A stretch of 64,000 nt of DNA. Origin: Cunninghamia lanceolata (lineage: Eukaryota; Streptophyta; Pinopsida; Cupressales; Cupressaceae). Below the pieces are notes generated by a model. The model did no database searches and was not told the origin of the DNA. It saw only the letters and a list, made by a program, of their open reading frames with translations. Positions 9,481 through 21,317 of the stretch are shown here, piece by piece (position 1 is the stretch's first letter; each line of letters begins with the position of its first letter). The stretch covers positions 10,897,521 through 10,961,520 of the forward strand of contig BSBN01000293.1 in assembly GCA_027924645.1 (NCBI GenBank), written 5' to 3'. A program made the position numbers and the translations under genes.

Positions 9481-10570
9481 CTCTTATGATATAGCATTTT
9501 CTTCCAAAGACTTTGAAGTATCTTACTGTTGGAATTCTTCCATACCACAATTCATAGGGGGTTTTAGTGCCATTACCTTTCACTTGAACTCTGGTTTGAA
9601 TGTAGACAACAGTATGTATAGCTTCTTTCTAGAAGACTTCTGGCAAGCCTCCTTCCTTCATCATTGTTTTGGTAGCTTCTTGAATTGTCTTGTTCTTCCT
9701 TTCCACAACTCCATTTTTCTAAGGAGTTCTAGGTGTAGACAACTGTCTTTTTATTTTGCTCTTCATAGATAATGTTCAATTCATTTGATGTGAACTCACC
9801 TCCTCTATTAGACCTCAAGCATTTGATTTTTAGTTCTATTTCATTTTCAACCATTGCTTTGAAGGATTTGAACTTCTCTAGGGCTTCTAATTTGTCTCCT
9901 AGAAAAGTAACCCAAGTCATTCTAGAATAATCATCAATAAGCAACATGAAGTACCTGTCACCTTGCAAACTTCTTATCCTTTTAGGACCACATAGATTTG
10001 TATGAACTAGATCCAGCAAACCAGTAGAAAATTGCTCTTTACTCTTGAAACTTGTTCTTGTCTGCTTCCCCAACTGACATTCCTTGCAAATAATATTGGA
10101 GGGTTTCACAAGTTTTGGTAGATCTCTTACAGTCTAACCTGAACTTATCTTTACCAGATCATCAAAATTTATATGACACAACCTTCTATGCCACAACCAA
10201 CATTCATCTGCTTGGGCTAATAAATAGTAACCATTAGTTCCTCTTAATTGATAGATGTTACCTTTGGTCTTCTTACCAGTAGCAGTCACAGTTCTGGAGC
10301 TTTCCATTATCTTTGAATCTCAAATCATAACCTTTGTCACACATCTAACCATCACTCAAAATATTATGCTTTAAACCCTTCACATAGAGAACATTGTCAG
10401 TGTTATTCTTTCCATCAAATGAAATAGATCCTTTTCCACAAATCTTACTTGCTGCATTGTCTCCAAACCTAACCAGTCCTCCATCATATTTTTCCAAACT
10501 TACAAACTTACTTTTGTCACTGGTCATGTGATGTGAGCATCCACTATCAATAATCCATTCATCCTTATCT
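9480..10570 (-). pseudogene. Copia A protease and integrase (broken)
   Basis: The protease signature IIDSGCSHHMTSDKSKF lies at about 10500-10560, followed by the pre-integrase segment LYVKGLKHNIL and the zinc-finger end CKECQLGKQTRTSF (about 10080). The integrase core reads VHTNLCGP and LRSNRGGEFTS where active copies have aspartates, so both catalytic Asp codons are Asn; the ERKNKT glutamate remains. It continues past frameshifts into TPYELWYGRIPTVRYFKVFG and LGKFDARCDEGIFLGYS. It is not functional as read. Confidence 0.85.
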
Positions 10571-10578
10571 TTCTCAAC

Positions 10579-11617
10579 CTAAACAGCCAAAGCACTTTCT
10601 TCCATTGGTTTTTCTTCCTTCATAGAGCTAGTAGGATTAATAGACACATGTTCTTCTTTAATAGAAATAAACAAGCATTCATTTACACTAGTACTAGCAT
10701 CATCAGATTCATAATCCATCACACCTTCATCATCAAATACTCTAACATAGTAGCATTTCTTTGGATCTCTAGGCCTGTTCTCAAATCTCATTTCTATTCC
10801 TTTCAATTCTTTCAAGACATCTGAAAGCATAATGACCTACTTTACCACTTGAGAAACATTTGAAAGGTAATTTGCCTTTGAACTTACCAGAACCTCTTTG
10901 CAGTCTGTCAACAAAGTTGGCTTCAATTTCATCAAGCTCATTATCAAGTTCTACCTTGTACTTTTCTACTCTGGAGAACTTTTCTAAAGTACTGGATTTG
11001 AAAGCAGTTTCTACTTTTGGCAGAGCATCACCAAACTCTCTCATTTCAAAAGAAGTAATCTTACCAAGCAACAAATCCTTATTAATATTTTTCACAGTCT
11101 TTATTTCTTCAATTACAGCTACCTTGTGTGCATAGGATTTAGGTAATGATCTAAGAATTTTCATCACAACTTTAGTTTCATCAACAGTTCCTCCCATCCC
11201 TTTGATTCCAGTAACAAGTTCATCAACCTTTTGCATGAAGGATGTTATGTTTTAATTTTCTCCCATTTTAAGATCTTCATATTTGGCTTTCAATCCATGC
11301 AATTTTGCACTCTTTACATAATCATCTCCTTCATACAGATTACTCATCTTATCCTAGACTTCTTTAGCATACTCATAATCCATGACCTTTATTAAATCAG
11401 AGTCAGTCAATGCACTCAACAGAGCATCTCCAGCTTTTATATTTACCTCATATTCTTTGACTTCATCTTTAGTTGTCAGACCATTCTCTGTCATGGTATA
11501 TTCAGTCTGTGTCACTTGCCATACTTTATAACCAATGCAAAGAAGAGGCCTTTTCATGTGAATCTTCCAAGTTGCATAATTCATCCCATTAAACCGTGGA
11601 GCCTCCTTGTAAGACAT
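10579..11617 (-). pseudogene. Copia A gag (broken)
   Basis: It starts at the ATG complementary to 11615-11617 (MSYKEAPRFNGMNYATWK), the usual copia gag opening, about 50 bp inside the primer-binding site. An in-frame stop occurs near 11354, and the frame resumes at VDELVTGIKGMGG with the UBN2-type helices (MKILRSLPKSYAHKVAVIEE). The nucleocapsid zinc knuckle reads CFSSGKVGHYAFRC: the second Cys of the CCHC is Ser. The downstream linker (DPKKCYYVRVFDDEGV) leads into the protease. Confidence 0.85.
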
Positions 11618-11663
11618 CCTAGATCTACCTCAAGCTGTTAAGCTTACCACCGAGGAACTTTGC

Positions 11664-11675
11664 TTTGATACAAAT
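11664..11675 (-). other. Primer-binding site of copia A
   Basis: On the minus strand this reads TTGTATCAAAGC, two changes from the initiator-Met tRNA complement TGGTATCAGAGC seen intact in elements E and G. It immediately follows the LTR end CAACA. Confidence 0.8.
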
Positions 11676-13159
11676 TGTTGAAATACACTAGACAATTGAG
11701 AGGGGGGTGAATCAGTTGTCATAAAAACTTAGCTTCATATGAACATCAAACCATCAACAACTTAATTTCTTATAATAAGATTTAACCATGAAAGCATGAA
11801 ACCATAAGCTTAATCACAAACACACATCCAACACAGTAGACACTAGATTTTTACATTGAAAAACCCTAAAAGGAAAATCCATGGTGGGTGTTAGCCCACA
11901 TAAATATATGAGTTATAACAATACCAAAAAATAGAGGCTCACTGCCCAAATTGCTCATTGCAAAAGGGTGGATCACTGCCAAGGGGTGGCTCATTGCTAA
12001 AGTGGTGAACTGATTAAGTAGCATCTACTCCATGCCATGATTCAGTTCCATTGAAGCACAATATAACTTCTTTTCTTTTCTCTTTCACACCTTCACACTT
12101 ATCTCTTCATATTTGCGCTCACACTCTTTTTCACAACTTTATTACATGCTTTTATACAATTCATCAACCTTGGAATTTACATCAAGGTCGGCATTACATT
12201 CATCAACCATTGGAACATTCTCCAAGGTCGGCATTACAAAACATACACAGAAATAGGTCTAGACCTATTACAAAATTTAGCTAAGGAAAGATGTAGAGAA
12301 GTATGATGAGCATGCCATGCCTTAGCTGGGACTCAAACGTAATCCTCCATGCTAGAACACGCTTCTACAATCTTCAATGCATCTTCGCAAATAGTGAAAA
12401 CAACCAAGTCAGCCAAGACTAGAGTTAACACTAGGTCTTCTAAGAACATTCTTCTTTCACGATCCAAACTTCTCTTTGCAGACCAATCAAAAGGTAGGAA
12501 CATGATCAGGAGACATGAACAAGCACATTGTAATCACCAGTAACAACCGCGCGATCTCTAACCACTCTATCAAGAAGATTCTTCAAACCGGAGGACAAGA
12601 ACAACACTGTCAGCTACTGTAATAAAGAAAAGATATCTTGCAGACCACCAAATCATGAACCATTGGAGTTGAAAGCACTTAACAACATTTTAGACTTAAC
12701 TCTAGAACCATAGATCAAAATACTTCAATGCGGAGGAATGCGTAGCATAATACTTTCTCCCTATCTTTGCCAAACATACAGAATAAGTTGTTTTCACTCT
12801 GGTGAACATAACTCACTCAATTCTTCATGCCAGAGGCTCAAACATGGAACATAGCATCTTTATATGAACTTCTAAATAACTTCCAATCCACAGACAAAGA
12901 TATTCATTCTACAGAAAATGCAGAGCATTCTTCTGGACTGTTCTTCTATATGCAATACACTGTTTCCATTGCAACTCACTGTTTCTACTGGAGAAGCTAA
13001 TTTTCTCAATATCCTCAACATCAAGATTACTTACATAAGTAAATACAAAGCATATTACTCATTACAAGAAAACAACAAGATAGGAGCATAGTTGACACCA
13101 ATGACAACACAGATATGTTGACATCAATGACAACATTGATTAGGCCCATACTTGCAACA
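11676..13159 (-). repeat. 5' LTR of copia A
   Basis: The 1484-bp LTR is bounded by TGTTG...CAACA (5-bp inverted ends). Its start (TGTTGCAAGTATGGGCCTAA) matches the LTR starts of copia E, and its end carries the C-rich CCCCCCTCTCAATTG block shared with E and G. A candidate TATA element is at 12149-12156. Confidence 0.85.
12149..12156 (-). promoter_or_regulatory. TATA box of copia A LTR
   Basis: TATAAAAG on the minus strand, at a position equivalent to TATAAATA in the LTRs of E and G (upstream of the AACC/GGTTGATGA context). Confidence 0.55.
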
Positions 13160-13857
13160 CTAATCTACCATAGTAACAACCAATAGATACAAGTACCTTT
13201 GAACACTGTAAACCAACTCCAACATGAATATCCTTCACTAAACCACCTAGCACTAAATGAGTATGTTCCTCTTTTCAATGCAATGTACCTTTTTCAATGC
13301 AATGAAACTTTAATCAAGGCAATGACAATCCATCCAATTAAGATCATGGCAAGTTCCATTGGACCTTTGCATCAACCAACATAGAGAGAGTATAACAAAA
13401 ACTCCTCAACCAACATCATGAAGCAACTCTTGACATGAATAAACAACAAATGCAAATGCTACAAGCTGACAACCTATCAATTGACACAACTTCTATGGTC
13501 TCCAAATACAACTCCATCTCCTGAAGCAAGAACACCAAAAGCAAAATTTCTAACATGAAACATCACATGAAGCATCTTGGTCCTGTCATGAAGACCATAT
13601 CATGAAGGCATTCTGAATCAAGAACATGAGCATCACTTTGACATGTAAGCCATGAAATGAATGAGCAAAACCAACCTAAAAAGACATCAGTGAATGAGTT
13701 TCATAATATGTGTTGCATGAATGCCAAGTGATAGATAAACATCCAACCATATCATTAACACCATAACTGAGCATCTGTGCCTTTTACACCAACACCAACT
13801 CAAATAACACAACACTGCAACCTATACTTTTTGACATTGATGACAAACACATCAACA
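13160..13857 (-). repeat. LTR fragment H of a minus-strand copia-type element
   Basis: This noncoding stretch separates A's LTR from B's coding sequence. Its right end, read on the minus strand, starts TGTTGATGTGTTTGTCATCA, which resembles the LTR start of B (TGTTGCATATGTGTTGTCAT). It abuts B's pre-integrase coding sequence exactly at 13857/13858. I infer an element H inserted in B and later interrupted by A; the rest of H would lie left of the window. Candidate flank AATCT (13858-13862). Confidence 0.5.
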
Positions 13858-15307
13858 AATCTTTATGTAGAAGGTCTCAAGCATAATATTCTTAGTGTAA
13901 GTAAAATGTGTAGCAAAGGATATAGTCTCACATTTCATGATCAAGGATGTGAAATCAGAAGAGCAAAGTTTGAAAAATTGGTGGCAGAAAGATCTAAGAT
14001 AGAAGGTAACTTGTATAATCTAAAGGTAATTAATGAAAGGACTTGTCTTCTGGGACAAACAAATGAATGTTGGTTGTGGCGCAAAAGGATGGGGCACATC
14101 AACTTTGATAATCTTGTAATGATCAGCTCCATGCAAGTAGTAAGAGACATGTGAAAGACCATCAAGCCTGCAAGTACCTTATGCAAGGAATGTTAGATGG
14201 GGAAGCAAACAATTATAAGAATTAAGTCCAAGGAGTATTCATCTACAAGGCCATTAGAATTGGTTCATACTAATCTGTGCGGACCCACCAAGACAAAGAG
14301 TCTACAAGGTGAGAGGTATTTCATGTTGCTTATTGATGATTTCTCTAGAATGACATGGGTTACCTTCTTGAAATAAAAATTAGAAGCTTTCAGTAGGTTT
14401 AAGATTTTCAAGTCCATGGTTGAAAATGAAATGAATGCTAGAATCAAGTGTCTAATGTATGATAGAGGTGATGAGTTCACCTCAAGTGAGTTTAAGGAAT
14501 TTTGTGAAGAACATAGAATAAAAAGACATTATTCTACTGTAAGAACTCCTCAGCAAAATGGAGTAGTGGAAATAAAGAATAAAATAGTTCAAGAGATGGC
14601 TAGAACAATGTTGAGTGAAGCCAAGCTGCTAGATACATATTGGAAAGAAGCAGTCCATATTGCTATCTACATTGTTAATAGAGGACAACTAAGAGTGCAC
14701 AATACTAAGGCTCCTTATGAGTTATGGTATGGAGGACCAACATCAGTCAAGTATTTTAGAGTTTTTGGAAGTAAATACTACATCAAAAGGAATGAAGAAG
14801 GTCTAGGAAAGTTTGACTCAAGAGCTAACGAGGGAATCTTTCTTGGATATTCAACTAGGAGCAAAGCTACAAATGCTACAGCAAAAGGCTGAGGAAGATA
14901 GTTGAGAGTGCAAATGTTAAAGTGGATGAAGAGTAACATCAAATCACAAATGAGAAAGAAGACTATTGGCTAGATGTACCTTCCTACACAGAAGAAGAAG
15001 AAAAAGTTGAGGAAGAGGAAGAAACTCAAGAGAAGACTACCAAGACTCCTACCAAGTATGTTTAGAAGAATCATTTAGAAGATCAGATCATTGGAGACAA
15101 GAATGAAAGAGTGCAGACAAGAAGAAGATTTGCAAGAACAAATGAACAAGTAAGTTTTTCTTTACTCTCAAGAGTGGAGCCTAAAAATTTTGATGAAGCT
15201 AGCAAGGATGAAGGATGGATACAAGCTATGGAAGAAGAACTAAATCAGATAGAGAAGAATCAGACTTGGGAGTTTGTACCAAGGCCTATAGACATGAATG
15301 TGATAGG
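13858..15307 (+). pseudogene. Copia B pre-integrase, integrase and start of RT (broken)
   Basis: The sequence opens with LYVEGLKHNILSVSKMC, then WLWRKRMGHINFDNL (zinc-finger His region). The integrase core has LVHTNLCGP (first Asp replaced by Asn), MYDRGDEFTSSEF (second Asp kept) and TPQQNGVVEIKNK (Glu kept). Later segments are LWYGGPTSVKYFRVFGSKYY and FDSRANEGIFLGYSTRSKA. After stops near 14890-15110, the RT N-terminus appears (EPKNFDEASKDEGW, MEEELNQIEKNQTWEFVPRP). It breaks in the MNVIG motif where element C begins. Confidence 0.85.
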
Positions 15308-16524
15308 CATTATGTCAGAAAATGTCCCCTTGGGGGCTTTTCCCTCTTAAGGTTTAGCTCCCGGGTCTTTAGAATGAATTTAGAGCATCTTACATGATAA
15401 TTTTGAATCCTGATGAGAAAGCCCTGAAGTCTTATGGAAAATAGGACCTAGGGGGTCTTATTTTGATGATCCCTAAACAAAAATAGCAGGGTAGACTTGG
15501 GCGCTAGCGCCCTAGTCCTACCCTATTTTGGGTTTGCCCTAAATTTAAATGTCAGTTTTATGACTGTTATTTAGGTCCTATGCCCACATCTCAAGTTTGA
15601 ATTACGAAATTCTTAGCGGGAAAGGTTGTAGTTGCATATACAACCATGTTTAGGATTTCATTTGCAAACTAGATAGAAATTAGATGAACATTGTGAACTT
15701 GTGATTTTGATTCAAGGCATTTATTGTGTTGTAGAGCAGTACTTTGTTGTTATTGTGTTTGTATTTGCAGATTTGACTCCATCTCCTCATGGCATGAAGA
15801 GTATCTTCCTTCCATGAGATCTACACTTCAAGGTGATATCTATTATGTTTTTAATCATTTATCATTTAGATTTTGCCTCTATCCTGTAGGGATACACACT
15901 CTCATCTGACAACGGTGTTTGGAAGACTTGAATGTTATAGGTATCAAGTTTCGTGATTGTAGGTTATAGGTATCAAGTTTCATGAAGTGGAGTTACAGAA
16001 AGGAGGTTGCAGACGACAAGGATTTAGGATTTGAAAGAAAGAGGACAAAGGTGAACATTTTGGGACAAGTGCGCTAGTTCCAGTGTCCATCTTTTCTGGG
16101 ACAGAAATAGAAGATACAGTGCAGATCAGTGTCAGAAGGAGATTCATATTCTGTGATGAAAACTATACCTTGGATAGGGGCGCTAGTGCTAGTGTCCCTG
16201 ACTATTCCGCATTCCAGATTTCAAAAAATAGTGAGTTAACAATCTTTGTCCTTCACCTTAGTCTGAAAGGATTTGTCGTAATTCATCAATTTGCTTACTG
16301 TTTTATATATTTAGGGTTTTAAGAGTAATTAGCATTAAATTGAGATATTGTTTGATACATCTAAACTTCCACATCATTCCAAGTGGTAGCCCAACCTGAT
16401 AGGTGATTGCTCTTGCTTAGTGGAGATTCAACTCGGTTGATATGCCCTTGAATGTTTGGTGAGAAGGGAGGATTTGCCTTTGAAACCTAAACCAAAACAT
16501 TTCCCCCTTTTTTAACCCTAAAAA
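15308..16524 (+). repeat. 5' LTR of element C
   Basis: It starts CATTATGTCAGAAAATGTCC, a decayed TGTTATGTTAG (right copy), and ends ACCCTAAAAA (right copy ACCCTATACA). It contains the perfect 14-bp palindrome GGGCGCTAGCGCCC (15499-15512) and two related GCGCTAG motifs (about 16069 and 16179). Near 15930-16000, GGTATCAAGTTTC is locally duplicated, whereas the right LTR has a different, longer sequence there. Confidence 0.88.
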
Positions 16525-17546
16525 TTTTGGTGAACCCATGTTTTTGGACTTGTTGCACCTTACTGAGTTTTATTTGATAGATTTGCATCCATTCATTTCA
16601 TTGCATTTGAAAAATTACAAAAAAAATTGAAATTGTTTCAAAAATTTCAAAAAATTTGAATTCTAGGGTTTGAATTTTCACATAACTTGCATTAATTGAG
16701 TTGAATTTTATTTAATTTCTTATTTTTGCATTGAATCTGAAATTTATTTTTCATCATACATTTATTGCATTTGAAAAATTACAAAAAAAAAATGAAAAAT
16801 TTAAAAAAATTGGCATCTTAGGCTTGCATTTTAGCATAATTTGAATTAATTGGCATTTAATTTCATTAAATTTCTGTTATTTTCATTATATTTGATTTAA
16901 ATTATAAAAATTCATCATTTAGTATTCATTTGCATTGCATTTTCATGCTTAAATTATCAAAAATTGCTTGAAATTATGCATTTTTCATGTTATTATTTGA
17001 TCAATTATTTGATGTTATCCCCTTATTTGACCTCTTCTCTGTAAAACTAGGAAATCCATGGCTTAAGGCTATGAATGTTGTCCCCTAAACTATTGACAAA
17101 TGCTTAAAATTCCTTTTGCATGGAGAGATCCGTACTATCTGTCGTAATTCATATCAACCTCTGGCTAAGAGCAAGAACTTTACTCTTGATTACTTTTGGC
17201 TACAACCTGACACAAACCCTTAGCCATGAAGAGACCAATATTTTATAAACTACAGATGATACAAAGGAAAACAACTAGCTAGAGTGGCCAGGTCTACTTT
17301 ACAAACAATGAGGAAGGAACAACATGCATTTGAAAATCCTCTTAGAGCAAAAGGAAAATGACAAAATGACATAAGAATAACATAAGACTATTATGACTAT
17401 GATGAAATAATTAGCATGATGGAAGTGGATAAGGGAAAGTTTCATAACTCACCTCATCCACGGAGAGATGGTATTTATGTTGAGGTTCCTCCCACGTCAT
17501 CCTTACAGGGATCAGGAGGTTTTCATTGACAACAAAACATTCCACC
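16525..17546 (+). other. Element C leader and left half of its gag-like frame
   Basis: It opens with the primer-binding-like TTTTGGTGAACCC (the tRNA is not identified). Bases 16600-16990 are A/T-rich with ATTTGAAAAATTACAAAAAA-like repeats and no gene. From about 17281 a frame in phase 1 reads RVARSTLQTMRKEQHAFENP, then MMEVDKGKFHNSPHPRRDG and EVPPTSSLQGSGGFH, with three stops. It continues in the same phase at 28433 beyond D, so D split this frame. Confidence 0.6.
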
Positions 17547-18320
17547 TGTAGACACCCAAATTTGTCCATGTCTTGCAACACCTAGTCAAATACATTATTA
17601 GAGACATCATGTAGCATTTTTTCCTAAATCCCACTCCTAATCCCACTTATCCAACTTTCTAATTAATTAAATAATTCTTATTTATTTAATTAAAATCCCA
17701 TCTTAATCCCATCCTTATCCCACTTTCCAACTAATTCAAATAAAATATTTGAATTATGTCCTCACCTTTCATCTCATTGCAACACTTGTCTACCTCTCAA
17801 TTGAATCATGTGTGGTAGTACAACTTTCATTTAATATCCTTCACATGTACAGCTAATAAGACTTAATTTTATTAAATGAAAGTTTTTGTGTACATGATCA
17901 CACATGAACTTTATTCTCCTTTGCACACTTGTCACATGACTACAAATTCCTTAAGAAGTGGGAATGACTAATCAATCCTAGCCGTCCACATCGCTCAATT
18001 AGCCTTTCAATCTCAACCATTCATTCAAATTAATCCTTGCCTATAAATCAACCCTCTCACAAGCCATTTTGAAACATCCACATTTCAAGTATCCTTATGC
18101 TATCAAATTCTCTCCACAATCTTTCATCCATTGTTTTTCATCTATCATATTCCATCTATCATCTTCATCTTAATGTTATGTTGCTAAATTAAGGAATCAA
18201 CATATCAAATCACTCAATCAATCAATCTTGCATGCATCTATCTGAGGTATTGAATATTTGGGTCAAGGTAATGAATTTCATTGTTTTATCATTTGTATTT
18301 ATCCAAATTTTTTGTATACA
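17547..18320 (+). repeat. 5' LTR of element D
   Basis: 774 bp, TGTAGACACCC...GTATACA. It has an AT-rich inverted repeat near 17661-17695 (decayed relative to the right LTR) and a TATAAAT element at 18042-18048. Confidence 0.9.
18042..18048 (+). promoter_or_regulatory. TATA box of D 5' LTR
   Basis: TATAAAT in the context TTGCCTATAAATCAA, conserved at 28148-28154 in the right LTR. Confidence 0.6.
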
Positions 18321-21317
18321 TTTTTGGTGAACTTGATGTGAACATGCTCCAAAGATGTAATCAATAGTTTTTGCAGGTTTTTGTTGGAAAAATTTGCAAG
18401 CTTCTAACCCTAGTTTGTCAAGTTTTGGGAGTGAATTGTTGTAGGTGACCTCTAGAGCTCAAACGGACTTCTCCATTGCATCTGTAAGGCCCTTTCAGCA
18501 AAAAATGACATAAAATTTGATAAATTTGGCTACTTGAAAAAATTTGAATTTTTTTTTTGGTTCAATTCCTATCGTAGGGATGTATCATATGGCTCTTGCG
18601 CAGGGGTCTTCAGTCAGATCTCTAGTTTTTCATAGTTTTCATAGCTATTCTTCTGTATTTGTAAGTTTAAGGCTTCTATTTTGTTTGATATCGATTCACT
18701 GTTATAAATGTTTGTTGCAGGATCAATTGTCATAAGTGTTTTATTGTAGGTTTGGTTTGATTGTCATTGCAGGGTTAATGGTGTTATTGTTATAAGATCA
18801 TCCCTTCAGCCTCCAAAAACCCTAATCCCCACCAGCATTACACTTGTCGATCACCTTCAAGGTATTGTCGTCATCACAGGATCTCTGGTCGCAACCTTTA
18901 AAAACCTCATCCTCAGCCATCGGTTGCTATCTCGTGGATTCCAAATCTATACCCACTACAAAAGTCACAACTGTCGTCATTCTGCCACTCTTTGCTAAGA
19001 CTTTTCCATTGTCAAAATCCATGTGTGACCACCTTACCTCCTCTCTTCAAATCCTTGGTCACAATCCAAAACCCTAACCTCACTTGTAGTCACCACTCAC
19101 CACTAGAAAGTCTTTGTCGTCGCTTCTGTCTAAAGTTCCTCCGCTCAGCTTGACCTCTTCCTTTCATCCACCATGGCCATCTCTTAAAATCCCAGTCGTT
19201 ACTCCCGTTCATTCCTGATCACCACCTTAAAACCCTAATCACTGCCTAATCTCCTCCCTTTCACCGCCCATCTCCCTCTCTTCATTGGTCATAGCAACCT
19301 CAAATCATCTGCTTGAGGTCTCCTAGGGTTTAGATCTGTGCTTCCTAAGGTTTAGACCCACCTTTCCAAGGTTTATACCCTGTGCTTTCATTGGACCATG
19401 GTCAAGGCTAAGTGGTCACTGTTTAAGCAACGCCAAACCATCTCTGTCGACAGCTCCCATAAACCCTGACTACCAACCTTAAGTTTAATCCTTAGTGATC
19501 TCATACTAACTGTCACCAAAATCCCTAACATCTCATAAATCTAAGGTATTGATTCGTTGGGCTTTTAAGCCCCTAAAATTGCAGGCTGTGGTCACTTTTG
19601 TGACCATGAAGTGGGCTCTTAGCGCCTTTCATTTGTTTTCTTTTTTTATTTTTCTTGGCCTTCAGCCCCTGGTCACATGGGTGACCAGGGGGCTATATAG
19701 ATTCTAACCACCAGGGTTAACCACTAGCATCAACTACTACTACATGCGATCATTTTTCTTAACTATCAGGTTTGTCTTCACCTTCTACATGCCCTAGAAG
19801 GGCCTTTTTTTTTCTTTTTATCATAACTTAGTCATATGGGCTCAAAATCGTGCAAAAAAGGACTTGTTGGAAAGATGACTCGACAAACTTCGCAGTGGTG
19901 GAGTAATTATTAGGTGACTATCTCATTTATTAGGGTTCTTTCTCGGTCAAAGTCAACTCTATTTTGCAAGTTCAAACAAGCATATCTTGAGCAAAATTAA
20001 TCTGATTTCAACATTTTTTTAAAAAAGTGCATGAAATCTTCTAAATTTTCTATTTATGCAATTTATTCAGCTATATCAGGTCATCTTAATCATATTTTAT
20101 CAGACTTCATCTTTTTCACATAGCTTTCTTCTATGCAAGTTTACTTGTCTTTTCTTGGGTTTGGTGACTTGTAGGTGAATCAAAGGAGCTATAGCAGTGT
20201 TTGGATTAGTCACAACAACAAATGGGAAAGTGAAAATAATTGGGTGCATTCATTCTAATCTTTCATCTTTTTTGTTACAATCAATCATTGTTTGCAAACA
20301 CACTTCAATTTGGGGCTTAAAAAGAACATTTGTTTGATCACACATTTGGATTTGGGCATTTAAAACGAATATTGTCTTCAATCCCACATCAAAATCATGT
20401 CTAAAATTAATCATTGTCTTCAATCACACATCTTGATTTGGGGCTAAAATGAACAAGTGTCTTAATTGCTTCGTGAATTTGGGTGAGATTAAGGGTGTGT
20501 ATGCTCTTCTCATGTGCTTTGTGTGATCTTGGGAATCAAAAACACATTGGATCCATTCATTTTCACACACACATTTCCATTTTCTAAGGGTTCATTAACA
20601 ACTGCGAGTGTTAATTAAGTGTGCATGTGTATGCCCTCTCGTCACACCGCAAGGTGATCTTGGAGATCAAAAGCACCTCACTTGGTTTGCTTTTGTCATA
20701 CCCTTCTTAGGAGGCCTACTTGAAGACACACCACTCCAAGGGACGACCTCAACCAAGGTGTTAATCGAAAGACACCCTCTTTGGAAGTTGAAACCTTGTC
20801 ACTCTTGGCTAAGCCCCAAAGAGCTTTATACCTTTGGGAAGTGAAGGTGAAGGGTGGGTTACCCCTTTCTCCCAGTTGTATGGTAGGATTTCACTTTAAT
20901 TTCATCCTTAGTCAACTTGTACAACCTAGCTTAAGACCTAATTGGCCATACCCACTTGACTAATCTAGGGCTTGTTGATGTGTCTTCTCCAAGTGCTTGC
21001 TTAATCATCACATTTCATGTTCAAAGTCAAATTACTTATGTGTCTTGCATGAGTGATTCATGTGTGTACATGTGTAATCATTTGTTTGAACATTGCCAAA
21101 TCAAGCTATAAACACCAAACACATAAACATAACATACTAAACATTCTTGTCATCTCATTCATTCCAAGTCATCCTAGTCACATTCTAATCATATCCTAAT
21201 CATCCTTCCTAATCACATCATCCTCTTTCTAATCCAATCAATCATTATCCCTAACATTCCACATCATCATCATAATCCTAATCAAGAACTTGCCAAAAGG
21301 GTCTTAAGCCCTAAAAA
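18321..21317 (+). other. Long noncoding leader of element D
   Basis: 3 kb between the primer-binding site and the gag-like frame, with no credible gene. It contains two perfect hairpins sharing the stem TGGTCAC/GTGACCA: 19589-19606 (7-bp stem, TTTT loop) and 19666-19691 (11-bp stem CCCCTGGTCAC, 4-base loop). Several single GGTCAC/GTGACC copies occur around 19020-19520. Such structures are plausible packaging or dimerisation signals, but that is inference. Confidence 0.6.

Larger units (their letters stand above)
8415..13159 (-). mobile_element. Ty1/copia element A, minus strand, 5' LTR to mid-RT
   Basis: Reading on the minus strand the order is LTR (13159 to 11676), primer-binding site, gag, protease, integrase and RT. 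The coding sequence stops in the RT just after the SMFGEM motif at 8415, where gypsy X begins, so the 3' half of A is expected left of X. The gene order (integrase before RT) is diagnostic of Ty1/copia. The polyprotein carries several stops and frameshifts. Confidence 0.85.
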
